64,000 nucleotides of DNA. Origin: Siphonodentalium dalli (taxonomy: Eukaryota > Mollusca > Scaphopoda > Gadilida > Siphonodentaliidae). The position numbers and the translations under genes were made by a program. Location of the stretch: positions 62,208,025-62,272,024 of the forward strand of contig CP136068.1 in assembly GCA_032622095.1 (NCBI GenBank), read 5' to 3'. The first letter of the stretch is position 1, and the number at the start of each line of letters is the position of its first letter. Positions 1 through 11,971 of the stretch are shown one piece after another. Below the pieces are notes generated by a model that saw only the letters and a list, made by a program, of their open reading frames with translations, did no database searches and had not been told where the DNA came from.

Positions 1-620
1 CCACTCTTATATGAGTTCCTCATTGTCCACTCTTATATGAGTCCCTCATTGTCCACTCTTATATGAGTTCCTCCCAGTCCACTCTTACATGAGTTGTTGC
101 CTGTCCACTATTATATGAGTCCCAGCCTGTCCACTCTTATATGAATTCCTGCATGTCCACTCTTATATGAGTTCTTCCCTGTCCACTGTTATATGAGTTC
201 CTCCCTGTCCACTCTTATTTTAGATCCTCCCTGTCCACTCTTATATGAGTTCCAGCCTGTCCACTCTTATATGAGTTCCCCCCTGTCCACTCTTATATGA
301 GTTCCTCCCTGTCCACTCTTATGAGTTCCTCCCTGTCCACTCTAATATGAGTTGCTGACTGTCCACTCTTATATGAGTTACTGCCTGTCCACTCTTATAT
401 GAGTTCCTCCCTGTCCACTAGTATATGAGTTGCTGCCTGCCACTAGTATATGAGTTGCTGTCTGTCCACTCTTATATGAGTTCCTCCCTGTCCACTCTTA
501 TATGAGTTGCTGCCTGTCCACTCTTATATGAATTCCTGCCTGTCCACTCTTATATGAATTCCTGCCTGTCCACTCTTATGAGTTCCAGCCTGTCCACTCT
601 TATATGAGTTCCTCCCTGTC
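1..620 (+). repeat. Left-edge block, diverged copy of about 6,709-7,330
   Basis: The order of variant monomers here (CTCATTG, CCCTCATTG, CTCCCAG, GTTGTTGCCTG, CCCAGCCTG, GAATTCCTGCATG, GTTCTTCC, then TTATTTTAGATCC) is repeated near 6,709-7,330 with an offset of about 6,708 bp, where the last item reads TTATTTGAGATCC. The left window edge cuts through this block, so its true start is not visible. The copies differ by several substitutions, for example CCCTGTCCACTG near 180 against CCATGCACACTG near 6,885, so this is an older duplication than those at 7-12 kb or 23-33 kb. Confidence 0.7.
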
Positions 621-770
621 CACTCTTATATTAGTTCCTCCCTGTCCACTCTTATATTAGTTCCTCCCTGTCCACTCTTATATTAGTTCCTCCCTGTCCA
701 CTCTTATATTAGTTCCTCCCTGTCCACTCTTATATTAGTTCCTCCATGTACACTCATATATTAGTTCCTC
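606..770 (+). repeat. Homogeneous run of TTAGTT monomers
   Basis: Consecutive monomers carry the same G-to-T change (TATATTAGTTCC in place of TATATGAGTTCC), ending in the diagnostic CATGTACACTCATATATTAG monomer and a CCTGTCCTCTCTTATG monomer. The same run and terminator order recurs around 2,940-3,070, 52,945-53,110, 55,465-55,645, 58,825-59,010 and 62,035-62,220 with different copy numbers. This is what local expansion by slippage or unequal exchange inside one cassette predicts. Confidence 0.8.
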
Positions 771-904
771 CCTGTCCTCTCTTATGAGTTCCTCCCTGTC
801 CACTATTATATGAGTTGCTGCCTGTCCACTCCTATATGAGTTACCGCCTGTCCACTCGTATATGAGTTCCAGCCTGTCCACTCTTATATGAGTTCCTGCC
901 TGTC

Positions 905-1012
905 CACTCTTATGAGTTCCTCCATGTCCACTCTTATGAGTTCCTCCCTGTCCACTCTTATGAGTTCCTCCCTGTCCACTCTTATGAGTTCCTCCCTGTC
1001 CACTCTTATATG
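905..1012 (+). repeat. Run of 24-bp short monomers
   Basis: Four successive monomers lack one AT dinucleotide (CTCTTATGAGTT), giving a 24-bp period, followed by a 26-bp GAATTCCTGCATG monomer. The same cassette recurs near 3,190-3,290, 4,270-4,365, 5,530-5,630, 42,412-42,485, 46,500-46,570, 47,412-47,490 and 53,233-53,300. It is a useful landmark for aligning the higher-order repeats of the left and right parts of the window. Confidence 0.85.
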
Positions 1013-1229
1013 AATTCCTGCATGTCCACTCTTATACGAGTTCTTCCCTGTCCACTCTTATATGAGTTCCTCCCTGTCAACTCTTATGAGTTCCTCCCTG
1101 TACACTGCTATATGAGTTCCTGCCTGTCCACTCTTATATGAGTTCCTGCCTGTCCACTCTTATATGAGTTCCTGCCTGTCCACTATTATATGGGTTCCTC
1201 CCTGTTTACTCTTATATGAGTTCCTCCAT

Positions 1230-1655
1230 GTCCACTCTTATATGAGTTCCTCCCTGTCCACTCTTATATGAGTTCCTCCCTGTCCACTCTTATATGAGTT
1301 CCTCCCTGTCCACTCTTATATGAGTTCCTCCCCGTCCACTCTTATGAGTTCCTCCCTGTCCACTCTAATATGAGTTCCTCCCTGTCCATCTTATATTAGT
1401 TCCTCCCTGTCCACTCTAATATGAGTTCCTCCCTGTCCACTCTAATATGAGTTCCTGCATGTCCACTCGCATATGAGTTCCTCCCTGTTCACTCTTATAT
1501 GAGTTCCTGCCTGTCCACTCTTATATGAGTTCCTCTCTGTCCACTCTTATATGAGTTTCTCCCTGTCCACTCTTATATGAGTTCCTCCCTGTCCACTCTT
1601 GTATGAGTTCCTGCGTGTCCACTCTTATATGAGTTCCTGCGTGTCCACTCTTATA
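1230..1655 (+). repeat. Segmental duplication, offset 854 bp (copy 1)
   Basis: The rare CTCCCCGTCC monomer, the CTAATATG/CCATCTTATATTAG group, the CTCGCATATG monomer and the paired CTGCGTG monomers here recur in the same order near 2,084-2,509. Two landmarks (CCCCGTCC at 1,330 and 2,184; CTGCGT at 1,611 and 2,465) both give exactly 854 bp. The copies differ by isolated substitutions such as CTGTCCACTCTAAT against CTGCCCACTCTAAT. The flanks do not match, so boundaries are set by where variant order stops agreeing. Confidence 0.85.
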
Positions 1656-2083
1656 TGAGTTGCTCCCTGTCCACTCTTATATGAGTTGCTCCCTGTCCAC
1701 TCTTTTATGAGTTGCTCCCTGTCCACTCTTTTATGAGTTGCTCCCTGTCCACTCTTTTATGAGTTGCTCCCTCTCCACTCTTATATGAGTTGCTGACTGT
1801 CCACTCTTATATGAGTTCCTGCCTGTCCACTCTTATATAAGTTCCTCCCTGTCCACGAGTATATGAGTTGCTGCCTGCCACTAGTATATGAGTTCATCCA
1901 TGTCCACTCTTATATGAGTTGCTGTCTGTCCACTCTTATATGAGTTCCTCCCTGTCCACTCTTATATGAGTTGCTGCATGTCCACTCTTATATGAATTCA
2001 TCCTTGTCCACTCTTATATTAGTTCCTCCCTGTCCACTCTTATATGAGTTCGTCACAGTCCACTGTTATATGAGTTCCTCATT

Positions 2084-2509
2084 GTCCACTCTTATATGAG
2101 TCCCTCATTGTCCACTCTTATATGAGTTCCTCCCTGTCCACTCTTATATGAGTTCCTCCCTGTCCACTCTTATATGAGTTCCTCCCCGTCCACTCTTATG
2201 AGTTCCTCCCTGTCCACTCTAATATGAGTTCCTCCCTGTCCATCTTATATTAGTTCCTCCTTGTCCACTCTAATATGAGTTCCTCCCTGCCCACTCTAAT
2301 ATGAGTTCCTGCATGTCCACTCGCATATGAGTTCCTCCCTGTTCACTCTTATATGAGTTCCTGCCTGTCCACTCTTATATGAGTTCCTCTCTGTCCACTC
2401 TTATATGAGTTTCTCCCTGTCCACTCTTATATGAGTTCCTCCCTGTCCACTCTTGTATGAGTTCCTGCGTGTCCACTCTTATATGAGTTCCTGCGTGTCC
2501 ACTCTTATT
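2084..2509 (+). repeat. Segmental duplication, offset 854 bp (copy 2)
   Basis: Partner of the block at 1,230-1,655, with the same order of CTCCCCGTCC, CTAATATG, CTCGCATATG, CTCTCTG and CTGCGTG monomers. After the second CTGCGTG the sequence switches to TTATTTGAGATCC and TTCCAGCC monomers instead of the GTTGCTCCC run that follows copy 1. That switch marks a rearrangement breakpoint near 2,505. Confidence 0.85.
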
Positions 2510-2822
2510 TGAGATCCTCCCTGTCCACTCTTATATGAGTTCCAGCCTGTCCACTCTTATATGAGTTCCTCCCTGTCCACTCTTATATGAGTTCCTCCCT
2601 GTCCACTCTTATGAGTTCCTCCCTGTCCACTCTAATATGAGTTGCTGACTGTCCACTCTTATATGAGTTCCTGCCTGTCCACTCTTATATGAGTTCCTCC
2701 CGGTCCACTAGTATATGAGTTGCTGCCTGCCACTAGTATATGAGTTCATCCATGTCCACTCTTATATGAGTTGCTGTCTGTCCACTCTTATATGAGTTCC
2801 TCCCTGTCCACTCTTATATGAG

Positions 2823-3897
2823 TTGCTGACTGTCCACTCTTATATGAATTCCTGCCTGTCCACTCTTATGAATTCCAGCCTGTCCACTCTTATATGATTT
2901 CCTCCCTGTCCACTCTTATATGAGTTCCTCCATGTCCACTCTTATATTAGTTCCTCCCTGTCCACTCTTATATTAGTTCCTCCCTGTCCACTCTTATATG
3001 AGTTCCTCCCTGTCCACTCTTATATTAGTTCCTCCATGTACACTCATATATTAGTTCCTCCCTGTCCTCTCTTATGAGTTCCTCCCGGTCCACTATTATA
3101 TGAGTTGCTGCCTGTCCACTCGTATATGAGTTCCAGCCTGTCCGCTCGTATATGAGTTCCAGCCTGTCCACTCTTATATGAGTTCCTGCCTGTCCACTCT
3201 TATGAGTTCCTCCATGTCCACTCTTATGAGTTCCTCCCTGTCCACTCTTATGAGTTCCTCCCTGTCCACTCTTATGAGTTCCTCCCTGTCCACTCTTATA
3301 TGAATTCCTGCATGTCCACTCTTATATGAGTTCTTCCCTGTCCACTCTTATATGAGTTCCTCCCTGTCAACTCTTATGAGTTCCTCCCTGTACACTGCTA
3401 TATGAGTTCCTGCCTGTCCACTCTTATATGAGTTCCTGACTGTACACTCTTATATGAGTTCCTGCCTGTCCACTCTTATATGGGTTCCTCCCTGTTCACT
3501 CTTATATGAGTTCCTCCCTGTCAACTCTTATATGAGTTCCTCCCTGTCCACTCTTATATGAGTTCCTCCCTGTCCACTCTTATATGAGTTCCTCCCTGTC
3601 CACTCTTATATGAGTTCCTCCCTGTCCACTCTTATATGAGTTCCTCCCTGTCCACTCTTATGAGTTCCTCCCTGTCCACTCTAATATGAGTTCATCCCTG
3701 TCCATCTTATATGAGTTCCTCCCTGTCCACTCTAATATGAGTTCCTCACTGTCCACTCTAATATGAGTTCCTGCATGTCCACTCGCATATGAGTTCCTCC
3801 CTGTTCACTCTTATATGAGTTCCTGCCTGTCCACTCTTATATGAGTTCCTCTCTGTCCACTCTTATATGAGTTCCTCCCTGTCCACTCTTATATGAG
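2823..3897 (+). repeat. 1,075-bp higher-order repeat, copy 1
   Basis: Starts in a GTTGCTGACTG monomer and runs through a TTAGTT run, the CATGTACAC/CCTGTCCTCTC pair, the 24-mer run, GTACACTGCTATATG, TATATGGG, CTCGCATATG and CTCTCTG monomers. The GCTGACTG landmark (2,825 and 3,900) and the TACACTGC landmark (3,391 and 4,466) both give a 1,075-bp offset, so copy 2 follows immediately. A few substitutions separate the copies, for example CTGTACAC against CTCTACAC. Confidence 0.88.
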
Positions 3898-4972
3898 TTG
3901 CTGACTGTCCACTCTTATATGAATTCCTGCCTGTCCACTCTTATGAATTCCAGCCTGTCCACTCTTATATGAGTTCCTCCCTGTCCACTCTTATATTAGT
4001 TCCTCCCTGTCCACTCTTATATTAGTTCCTCCCTGTCCACTCTTATATTAGTTCCTCCCTGTCCACTCTTATATGAGTTCCTCCCTGTCCACTCTTATAT
4101 TAGTTCCTCCATGTACACTCATATATTAGTTCCTTCCTGTCCTCTCTTATGAGTTCCTCCCGGTCCAATATTATATGAGTTGCTGCCTGTCCACTCGTAT
4201 ATGAGTTCCAGCCTGTCCGCTCGTATATGAGTTCCAGCCTGTCCACTCTTATATGAGTTCCTGCCTGTCCACTCTTATGAGTTCCTCCATGTCCACTCTT
4301 ATGAGTTCCTCCCTGTCCACTCTTATGAGTTCCTCCCTGTCCACTCTTATGAGTTCCTCCCTGTCCACTCTTATATGAATTCCTGCATGTCCACTCTTAT
4401 ATGAGTTCTTCCCTGTCCACTCTTATATGAGTTCCTCCCTGTCAACTCTTATGAGTTCCTCCCTGTACACTGCTATATGAGTTCCTGCCTGTCCTCTCTT
4501 ATATGAGTTCCTGACTCTACACTCTTATATGAGTTCCTGCCTGTCCACTCTTATATGGGTTCCTCCCTGTTCACTCTTATATGAGTTCCTCCCTGTCCAC
4601 TCTTATATGAGTTCCTCCCTGTCCACACTTATATAAGTTCCTCCCTGTCCACTCTTATATGAGTTCCTCCCTGTCTACTCTTATATGAGTTCCTCCCTGA
4701 CCACTCTTATATGAGTTCCTCCCTGTCCACTCTTATGCGTTCCTCCCTGTCCACTCTAATATGAGTTCATCCCTGTCCAACTTATATGAGTTCCTCCCTG
4801 TCCACTCTAGTATGAGTTCCTCACTGTCCACTCTAATATGAGTTCCTGCATGTCCACTCGCATATGAGTTCCTCCCTGTTCAGTCTTATATGAGTTCCTG
4901 CCTGTCCACTCTTATATGAGTTCCTCTCTGTCCACTCTTATATGAGTTCCTCCCTGTCCACTCTTATATGAG
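3898..4972 (+). repeat. 1,075-bp higher-order repeat, copy 2
   Basis: Direct tandem partner of 2,823-3,897. At about 4,973 the next monomer is TTCCTGCGTG rather than the GTTGCTGACTG that would start a third copy, which fixes the end. Its right part also belongs to the first copy of the overlapping 1,258-bp duplication (4,056-5,313), so two duplication events overlap here. Confidence 0.85.
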
Positions 4973-5313
4973 TTCCTGCGTGTCCACTCTTATATGAGTT
5001 CCTGCGTGTCCACTCTTATATGAGTTGCTCCCTGTCCACTCTTATATGAGTTGCTCCCTGTCCACTCTTTTATGAGTTGCTCCCTGTCCACTCTTTTATG
5101 AGTTGCTCCCTGTCCACTCTTTTATGAGTTGCTCCCTGTCCACTCTTATATGAGTTGCTGACTGTCCACTCTTATATGAGTTCCTCCCTGTCCACTCTTA
5201 TATGAGTTCCTCCCTGTCCACTAGTATATGAGTTGCTGCCTGCCACTAGTATACGAGTTCATCCATGTCCACTCTTATATAAGTTGCTGTCTGTCCACTC
5301 TTATATGAGTTCC
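4056..5313 (+). repeat. 1,258-bp higher-order repeat, copy 1
   Basis: Contains a TTCCTTCCTGTCCTC monomer, a GGTCCAATATTATATG monomer, the 24-mer run, the CCACACTTATATAAG monomer, a GTTGCTCCC run with TTTTATG, and the ACTAGTATACGAG monomer. All recur in order in the next block. GTCCTCT at 4,139 and 5,397, and TACACTG at 4,466 and 5,724, give an offset of 1,258 bp. Confidence 0.88.
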
Positions 5314-6597
5314 TCCCTGTCCACTCTTATATGAGTTCCTCCCTGTCCACTCTTATATTAGTTCCTCCATGTACACTCATATATTAGTTCCTTCCTGTCC
5401 TCTCTTATGAGTTCCTCCCGGTCCAATATTATATGAGTTGCTGCCTGTCCACTCGTATATGAGTTCCAGCCTGTCCGCTCGTATATGAGTTCCAGCCTGT
5501 CCACTCTTATATGAGTTCCTGCCTGTCCACTCTTATGAGTTCCTCCATGTCCACTCTTATGAGTTCCTCCCTGTCCACTCTTATGAGTTCCTCCCTGTCC
5601 ACTCTTATGAGTTCCTCCCTGTCCACTCTTATATGAATTCCTGCATGTCCACTCTTATATGAGTTCTTCCCTGTCCACTCTTATATGAGTTCCTCCCTGT
5701 CAACTCTTATGAGTTCCTCCCTGTACACTGCTATATGAGTTCCTGCCTGTCCACTCTTATATGAGTTCCTGACTGTACACTCTTATATGAGTTCCTGCCT
5801 GTCCACTCTTATATGGGTTCCTCCCTGTTCACTCTTATATGAGTTCCTCCCTGTCCACTCTTATATGAGTTCCTCCCTGTCCACACTTATATAAGTTCCT
5901 CCCTGTCCACTCTTATATGAGTTCCTCCCTGTCTACTCTTATATGAGTTCCTCCCTGTCCACTCTTATATGAGTTCCTCCCTGTCCACTCTTATGCGTTC
6001 CTCCCTGTCCACTCTAATATGAGTTCATCCCTGTCCATCTTATATGAGTTCCTCCCTGTCCACTCTAGTATGAGTTCCTCACTGTCCACTCTAATATGAG
6101 TTCCTGCATGTCCACTCGCATATGAGTTCCTCCCTGTTCAGTCTTATATGAGTTCCTGCCTGTCCACTCTTATATGAGTTCCTCTCTGTCCACTCTTATA
6201 TGTGTTCCTCCCTGTCCACTCTTATATGAGTTCCTCCCTGTCCACTCTTATATGAGTTCCTGCGTGTCCACTCTTATATGAGTTCCTGCGTGTCCACTCT
6301 TATATGAGTTGCTCCCTGTCCACTCTTATATGAGTTGCTCCCTGTCCACTCTTTTATGAGTTGCTCCCTGTCCACTCTTTTATGAGTTGCTCCCTGTCCA
6401 CTCTTTTATGAGTTGCTCCCTGTCCACTCTTATATGAGTTGCTGACTGTCCACTCTTATATGAGTTCCTCCCTGTCCACTCTTATATGAGTTCCTCCCTG
6501 TCCACTAGTATATGAGTTGCTGCCTGCCACTAGTATACGAGTTCATCCATGTCCACTCTTATATAAGTTGCTGTCTGTCCACTCTTATATGAGTTCC
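5314..6597 (+). repeat. 1,258-bp higher-order repeat, copy 2 (one extra monomer)
   Basis: Tandem partner of 4,056-5,313. Between the CTCTCTG monomer and the first CTGCGTG monomer this copy carries one additional 26-bp monomer, including a TATATGTGTTCC variant near 6,200. The offset therefore rises from 1,258 to 1,284 bp (ACTAGTATACGAG is offset by 1,284). This is a clear single-monomer gain or loss after duplication. Confidence 0.88.
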
Positions 6598-7953
6598 TCC
6601 CTGTCCACTCTTATATGAGTTGCTGCATGTCCACTCTTATATGAATTCATCCTTGTCCACTCTTATATTAGTTCCTCCCTGTCCACTCTTATATGAGTTC
6701 CTCACAGTCCACTCTTATATGAGTTCCTCATTGTCCACTCTTATATGAATCCCTCATTGTCCACTCTTATATGAGTTCCTCCCAGTCCACTCTTATATGA
6801 GTTGTTGCCTGTCCACTATTATATGAGTCCCAGCCTGTCCACTCTTATATGAATTCCTGCATGTCCACTCTTATATGAGTTCTTCCATGCACACTGTTAT
6901 ATGAGTTCCTCCCTGTCCACTCTTATTTGAGATCCTCCCTGTCCACTCTTATATGAGTTCCAGCCTGTCCACTCTTATATGAGTTCCTCCCTGTCCACTC
7001 TTATATGAGTTCCTCCCTGTCCACTCTTATGAGTTCCTCCCTGTCCACTCTAATATGAGTTGCTGACTGTCCACTATTATATGAGTTCCTGCCTATCCAC
7101 TCTTATATGAGTTCCTCCCTGTCCACTAGTATATGAGTTGCTGCCTGCCACTAGTATATGAGTTCATCCATGTCCACTCTTATATGAGTTGCTGTCTGTC
7201 CACTCTTATATGAGTTCCTCCCTGTCCACTCTTATATGAGTTGCTGACTGTCCACTCTTATATGAATTACTCCTTGTCCACTCTTATATGAGTTCCTCCT
7301 TGTCCACTCTTATATGAGTTCCTCATTGTCCACTCTTATATGAGTCCCTCATTGTCCACTCTTATATGAGTTCCTCATTGTCCACTATTATATGAGTTCC
7401 AGTCTATCCACTCTTATATGAGTTCCACATTTTCCACTCTTATATGAGTTCCTCCCAGTCCACTCTTATATGAGTTGTTGTCTGTCCACTATTATATGAG
7501 TCCCAGTCTGTCCACTCTTATATGAATTCCTGCATGTCCACTCTTATATGAGTTCTTCCCTGTCCACTGTTATATGAGTTCCTCCCTGTCCACTCTTATT
7601 TGAGATCCTCCCTGACCACTCTTATAAGAGTTCCAGCCTGTCCACTCTTATATGAGTTCCTCCCTGTCCACTCTTATATGAGTTCCTCCCTGTCCACTCT
7701 TATGAGTTCCTCCCTGTCCACTCTAATATGAGTTCCTCCCTGTCCACTCTTATATGAGTTCCTCCCTGTCAACTCTTATATGAGTTCCTCCCTTTCCACT
7801 CTTATATGAGTTCCTCCCTGTCCACTCTTATTTGAGATCCTCCCTGTCCACTCTTATATGAGTTCCAGCCTGTCCACTCTTATATGAGTTCCTGCCTGTC
7901 CACTCTTATATGAGTTCCTCCCTGTCCACTCTTATATGAGTTCCTACCTGTCC

Positions 7954-7967
7954 ACTCATATATGAGT
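7954..7967. other. Perfect 14-bp palindrome variant of the monomer core
   Basis: ACTCATATATGAGT reads the same on both strands. The consensus core ACTCTTATATGAGT is the same dyad with one mismatched pair, so a single T-to-A change completes it. The same perfect form was found at 10,226, 12,496, 18,643, 20,140, 20,831 and 34,396. All but the last are in the same position of the 2.2-kb unit, so most are copies of one mutation. Confidence 0.9.
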
Positions 7968-8383
7968 TCCTCCCTGTCCACTCTTATATGAGTTCCTCCC
8001 TGTCCACTCTTATATGAGTTCCCCCCTGTCCACTCTTATATGAGTTCCTCCCTGTCCACTCTTATGAGTTCCTCCCTGTCCACTCTAATATGAGTTCCTC
8101 CCTGTCCAACTTATATGAATTCCTCCATGTCCACTCTAATATGAGTTCCTGCATGTCCACTCTTATATGAGTTCCTCCCTGTCCACTCGTATATGAGTTC
8201 CTCCCTGTTCACTCTTATATGAGTTCCTGCCTGTCCACTCTTATATGAGTTCCTCTCTGTCCACTCTTTTGAGTTCCTCCCTGTCCACACTTATATGAGT
8301 TCCTGCCTGTCCACTCTTATATGAGTTCCTGCTTGTCCACTCTTATATGATTTGCTCCCTGTCCACTCTTATATGAGTTGCTC

Positions 8384-8600
8384 CCTGTCAAATCTTTTAT
8401 GAGTTGCTCCCTGTCCACTCTTTTATGAGTTGCTCCCTGTCCACTCTTTTATGAGTAGCTCCCTGTCCACTCTTTTATGAGTTGCTCCCTGTCCACTCTT
8501 TTATGAGTTGCTCCCTGTTAACTCTTTTATGAGTTGCTCCCTGTCCACTCTTTTATGAGTTGCTCCCTGTCCACTCTAATATGAGTTGCTCCCTGTCCAC
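8384..8600 (+). repeat. TTTTATG / GTTGCTCCC monomer run
   Basis: About eight consecutive monomers share TTTTATG in place of TTATATG together with GTTGCTCCC, interrupted by GAGTAGCTCCC and GTTAACTC forms. The run is a diagnostic cassette of the 2.2-kb unit. It recurs near 10,656, 12,927, 19,080, 21,860, 22,930, 27,040, 31,580, 33,700, 34,880, 37,170 and 38,360 with changing member numbers, so copy number inside the run evolves faster than the unit as a whole. Confidence 0.88.
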
Positions 8601-9699
8601 TCTAATATGAGTTGCTCCCTGTCCACTCTTATATGTGTTCCTGCCTGTCCACTCTTATACGAGTTCCTCCCAGTCCACTCTTATATGAGTTCCTCCCAGT
8701 CCACTCTTATATGAGTTCCTCCCTGTCCACTCCTATATGAGTTTCTCCATGTCCACTCTTATATGAGTTCCTCCCTGTCCACTCTTATATGAGTTACTGC
8801 CTGTCCACTCTTATATGGGTTCCCCCTGTCTACCCTTATGAGTTCCTCCCTGTCCACTCTTATATGAGTTCCCACTGTCCACTCTTATATTAGTTCCTCC
8901 ATGTCCACTCTTATATGAGTTCCTCCCTGTCCACTCTTATATGAGTTGCTGCCTGCCACTCTTATATGAGTTCATCCATGTCCACTCTTATATGAGTTGA
9001 TGTCTGTCCACTCTTATATGAGTTCCTCCCTGTCCACTCTTATATGAGTTTATCCCTGTCCACTCTTATATGAGTTCCTGCCTGTCCACTCTTATATGAG
9101 TTCCTCCCTGTCCACTCGTACATGAGTTGCTGCCTGCCACTAGTATATGAGTTCATCCATGTCCACTCTTATATGAGTTGATGTCTGTCCACTCTTATAT
9201 GAGTTCCTCCCTGTCCACTCTTATATGAGTTGGACCTGTATACTCTTATATGAGTTCCTCCCTGTCCACTCTTATATGAGTTGCTGACTGTCCACTCTTA
9301 TATGAGTTGCTGCATGTCCACTCTTATATGAATTCATCCTTGTCCACTCTTATATGAGTTCCTCCCTGTCCACTCTTATATGAGGTCCTGCCTGTCCACT
9401 CTTATATAAATTCCTCCTTGTCCACTCTTATATGAGTTCATCCCTGTCCACTCTTATATGAGTTCCTCACAGTCCACTCTTATATGAGTTCCTCATTGTC
9501 CACTCTTATATGAGTCCCTCATTGTCCACTCTTATATGAGTTGCTGCCTGTCCACTCGTATATGAGTTCCCCCCTGTCCACTCTTGTGAGTTCCTCATTG
9601 TCCACTCGTATATGAGTTGCTGCCTGTCCACTATTATATGAGTTCCAGTCTGTCCACTCTTATATGAGTTCCTCATTTTCCACTCTTATATGAATTCCT

Positions 9700-11971
9700 C
9701 ATTTTCCACTCTTATATGAGTTCCTCCCAGTCCACTCTTATATGAGTTGTTGTCTGTCCACTATTATATGAGTCCCAGTCTGTCCACTCTTATATGAATT
9801 CCTGCATGTCCACTCTTATATGAGTTCTTCCCTGTCCACTGTTATATGAGTTCCTCCCTGTCCACTCTTATTTGAGATCCTCCCTGACCACTCTTATAAG
9901 AGTTCCAGCCTGTCCACTCTTATATGAGTTCCTCCCTGTCCACTCTTATATGAGTTCCTCCCTGTCCACTCTTATGAGTTCCTCCCTGTCCACTCTAATA
10001 TGAGTTCCTCCCTGTCCACTCTTATATGAGTTCCTCCCTGTCAACTCTTATATGAGTTCCTCCCTTTCCACTCTTATATGAGTTCCTCCCTGTCCACTCT
10101 TATTTGAGATCCTCCCTGTCCACTCTTATATGAGTTCCAGCCTGTCCACTCTTATATGAGTTCCTGCCTGTCCACTCTTATATGAGTTCCTCCCTGTCCA
10201 CTCTTATATGAGTTCCTACCTGTCCACTCATATATGAGTTCCTCCCTGTCCACTCTTATATGAGTTCCTCCCTGTCCACTCTTATATGAGTTCCCCCCTG
10301 TCCACTCTTATATGAGTTCCTCCCTGTCCACTCTTATGAGTTCCTCCCTGTCCACTCTAATATGAGTTCCTCCCTGTCCAACTTATATGAATTCCTCCAT
10401 GTCCACTCTAATATGAGTTCCTGCATGTCCACTCTTATATGAGTTCCTCCCTGTCCACTCGTATATGAGTTCCTCCCTGTTCACTCTTATATGAGTTCCT
10501 GCCTGTCCACTCTTATATGAGTTCCTCTCTGTCCACTCTTTTGAGTTCCTCCCTGTCCACACTTATATGAGTTCCTGCCTGTCCACTCTTATATGAGTTC
10601 CTGCTTGTCCACTCTTATATGATTTGCTCCCTGTCCACTCTTATATGAGTTGCTCCCTGTCAAATCTTTTATGAGTTGCTCCCTGTCCACTCTTTTATGA
10701 GTTGCTCCCTGTCCACTCTTTTATGAGTAGCTCCCTGTCCACTCTTTTATGAGTTGCTCCCTGTCCACTCTTTTATGAGTTGCTCCCTGTTAACTCTTTT
10801 ATGAGTTGCTCCCTGTCCACTCTTTTATGAGTTGCTCCCTGTCCACTCTAATATGAGTTGCTCCCTGTCCACTCTAATATGAGTTGCTCCCTGTCCACTC
10901 TTATATGTGTTCCTGCCTGTCCACTCTTATACGAGTTCCTCCCAGTCCACTCTTATATGAGTTCCTCCCAGTCCACTCTTATATGAGTTCCTCCCTGTCC
11001 ACTCCTATATGAGTTTCTCCATGTCCACTCTTATATGAGTTCCTCCCTGTCCACTCTTATATGAGTTACTGCCTGTCCACTCTTATATGGGTTCCCCCTG
11101 TCTACCCTTATGAGTTCCTCCCTGTCCACTCTTATATGAGTTCCCACTGTCCACTCTTATATTAGTTCCTCCATGTCCACTCTTATATGAGTTCCTCCCT
11201 GTCCACTCTTATATGAGTTGCTGCCTGCCACTCTTATATGAGTTCATCCATGTCCACTCTTATATGAGTTGATGTCTGTCCACTCTTATATGAGTTCCTC
11301 CCTGTCCACTCTTATATGAGTTTATCCCTGTCCACTCTTATATGAGTTCCTGCCTGTCCACTCTTATATGAGTTCCTCCCTGTCCACTCGTACATGAGTT
11401 GCTGCCTGCCACTAGTATATGAGTTCATCCATGTCCACTCTTATATGAGTTGATGTCTGTCCACTCTTATATGAGTTCCTCCCTGTCCACTCTTATATGA
11501 GTTGGACCTGTATACTCTTATATGAGTTCCTCCCTGTCCACTCTTATATGAGTTGCTGACTGTCCACTCTTATATGAGTTGCTGCATGTCCACTCTTATA
11601 TGAATTCATCCTTGTCCACTCTTATATGAGTTCCTCCCTGTCCACTCTTATATGAGGTCCTGCCTGTCCACTCTTATATAAATTCCTCCTTGTCCACTCT
11701 TATATGAGTTCATCCCTGTCCACTCTTATATGAGTTCCTCACAGTCCACTCTTATATGAGTTCCTCATTGTCCACTCTTATATGAGTCCCTCATTGTCCA
11801 CTCTTATATGAGTTGCTGCCTGTCCACTCGTATATGAGTTCCCCCCTGTCCACTCTTGTGAGTTCCTCATTGTCCACTCGTATATGAGTTGCTGCCTGTC
11901 CACTATTATATGAGTTCCAGTCTGTCCACTCTTATATGAGTTCCTCATTTTCCACTCTTATATGAATTCCT
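9700..11971 (+). repeat. 2,272-bp higher-order repeat, copy 2
   Basis: Direct tandem partner of 7,428-9,699; GTCTACCC lies at 8,828 and 11,100 and CTCCCAG at 7,451 and 9,723, both 2,272 bp apart. Indels and rare variants (for example TCAAATCTTTTATG and GAGTAGCTCCC) are shared. The third CATTTTCC (11,972) reads CATTTTGCA and then changes to GATTTGCTGCC, which ends the match. Confidence 0.93.

Larger units (their letters stand above)
5570..9370 (+). repeat. Displaced segmental duplication (source-like copy)
   Basis: A region of about 3.8 kb whose order of variants is repeated at about 16,255-20,005. Landmarks: TATATGGG at 5,813 and 16,475 (offset 10,662); CCATGCACACTG near 6,887 and 17,575 (10,688); GTCTACCC at 8,828 and 19,517 (10,689); GCTGACTG at 9,283 and 19,921 (10,638). 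The last change equals loss or gain of 51 bp, the TTGGACCT plus GTATACTC monomer pair present at about 9,228 and absent at 19,9xx. The two copies are not adjacent, and the 2.27-kb amplification lies between them. Confidence 0.85.
7428..9699 (+). repeat. 2,272-bp higher-order repeat, copy 1
   Basis: Begins at CATTTTCC (7,428) and ends just before CATTTTCC at 9,700. It contains, in order, GTTGTTGTCTG, CCCAGTCTG, GAATTCCTGCATG, TTATTTGAGATCC, a CCCTTTCC monomer, the perfect palindrome monomer (7,954), CCAACTTATATGAATTCC, a TTTTATG/GTTGCTCCC run, TATATGTG, TATATGGGTTCCCCC, TTGGACC, CTCACAG and CATTTTCC. In the stretches compared by eye I found no difference from copy 2, which implies a very recent duplication or an assembly duplication. 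Confidence 0.93.

Noticed and set aside
8821-8850. TATATGGGTTCCCCCTG monomer as a unique non-satellite insertion
   Set aside because: Reading it in register shows an ordinary monomer with a few changes. It recurs in every 2.2-kb unit and is simply a diagnostic variant.
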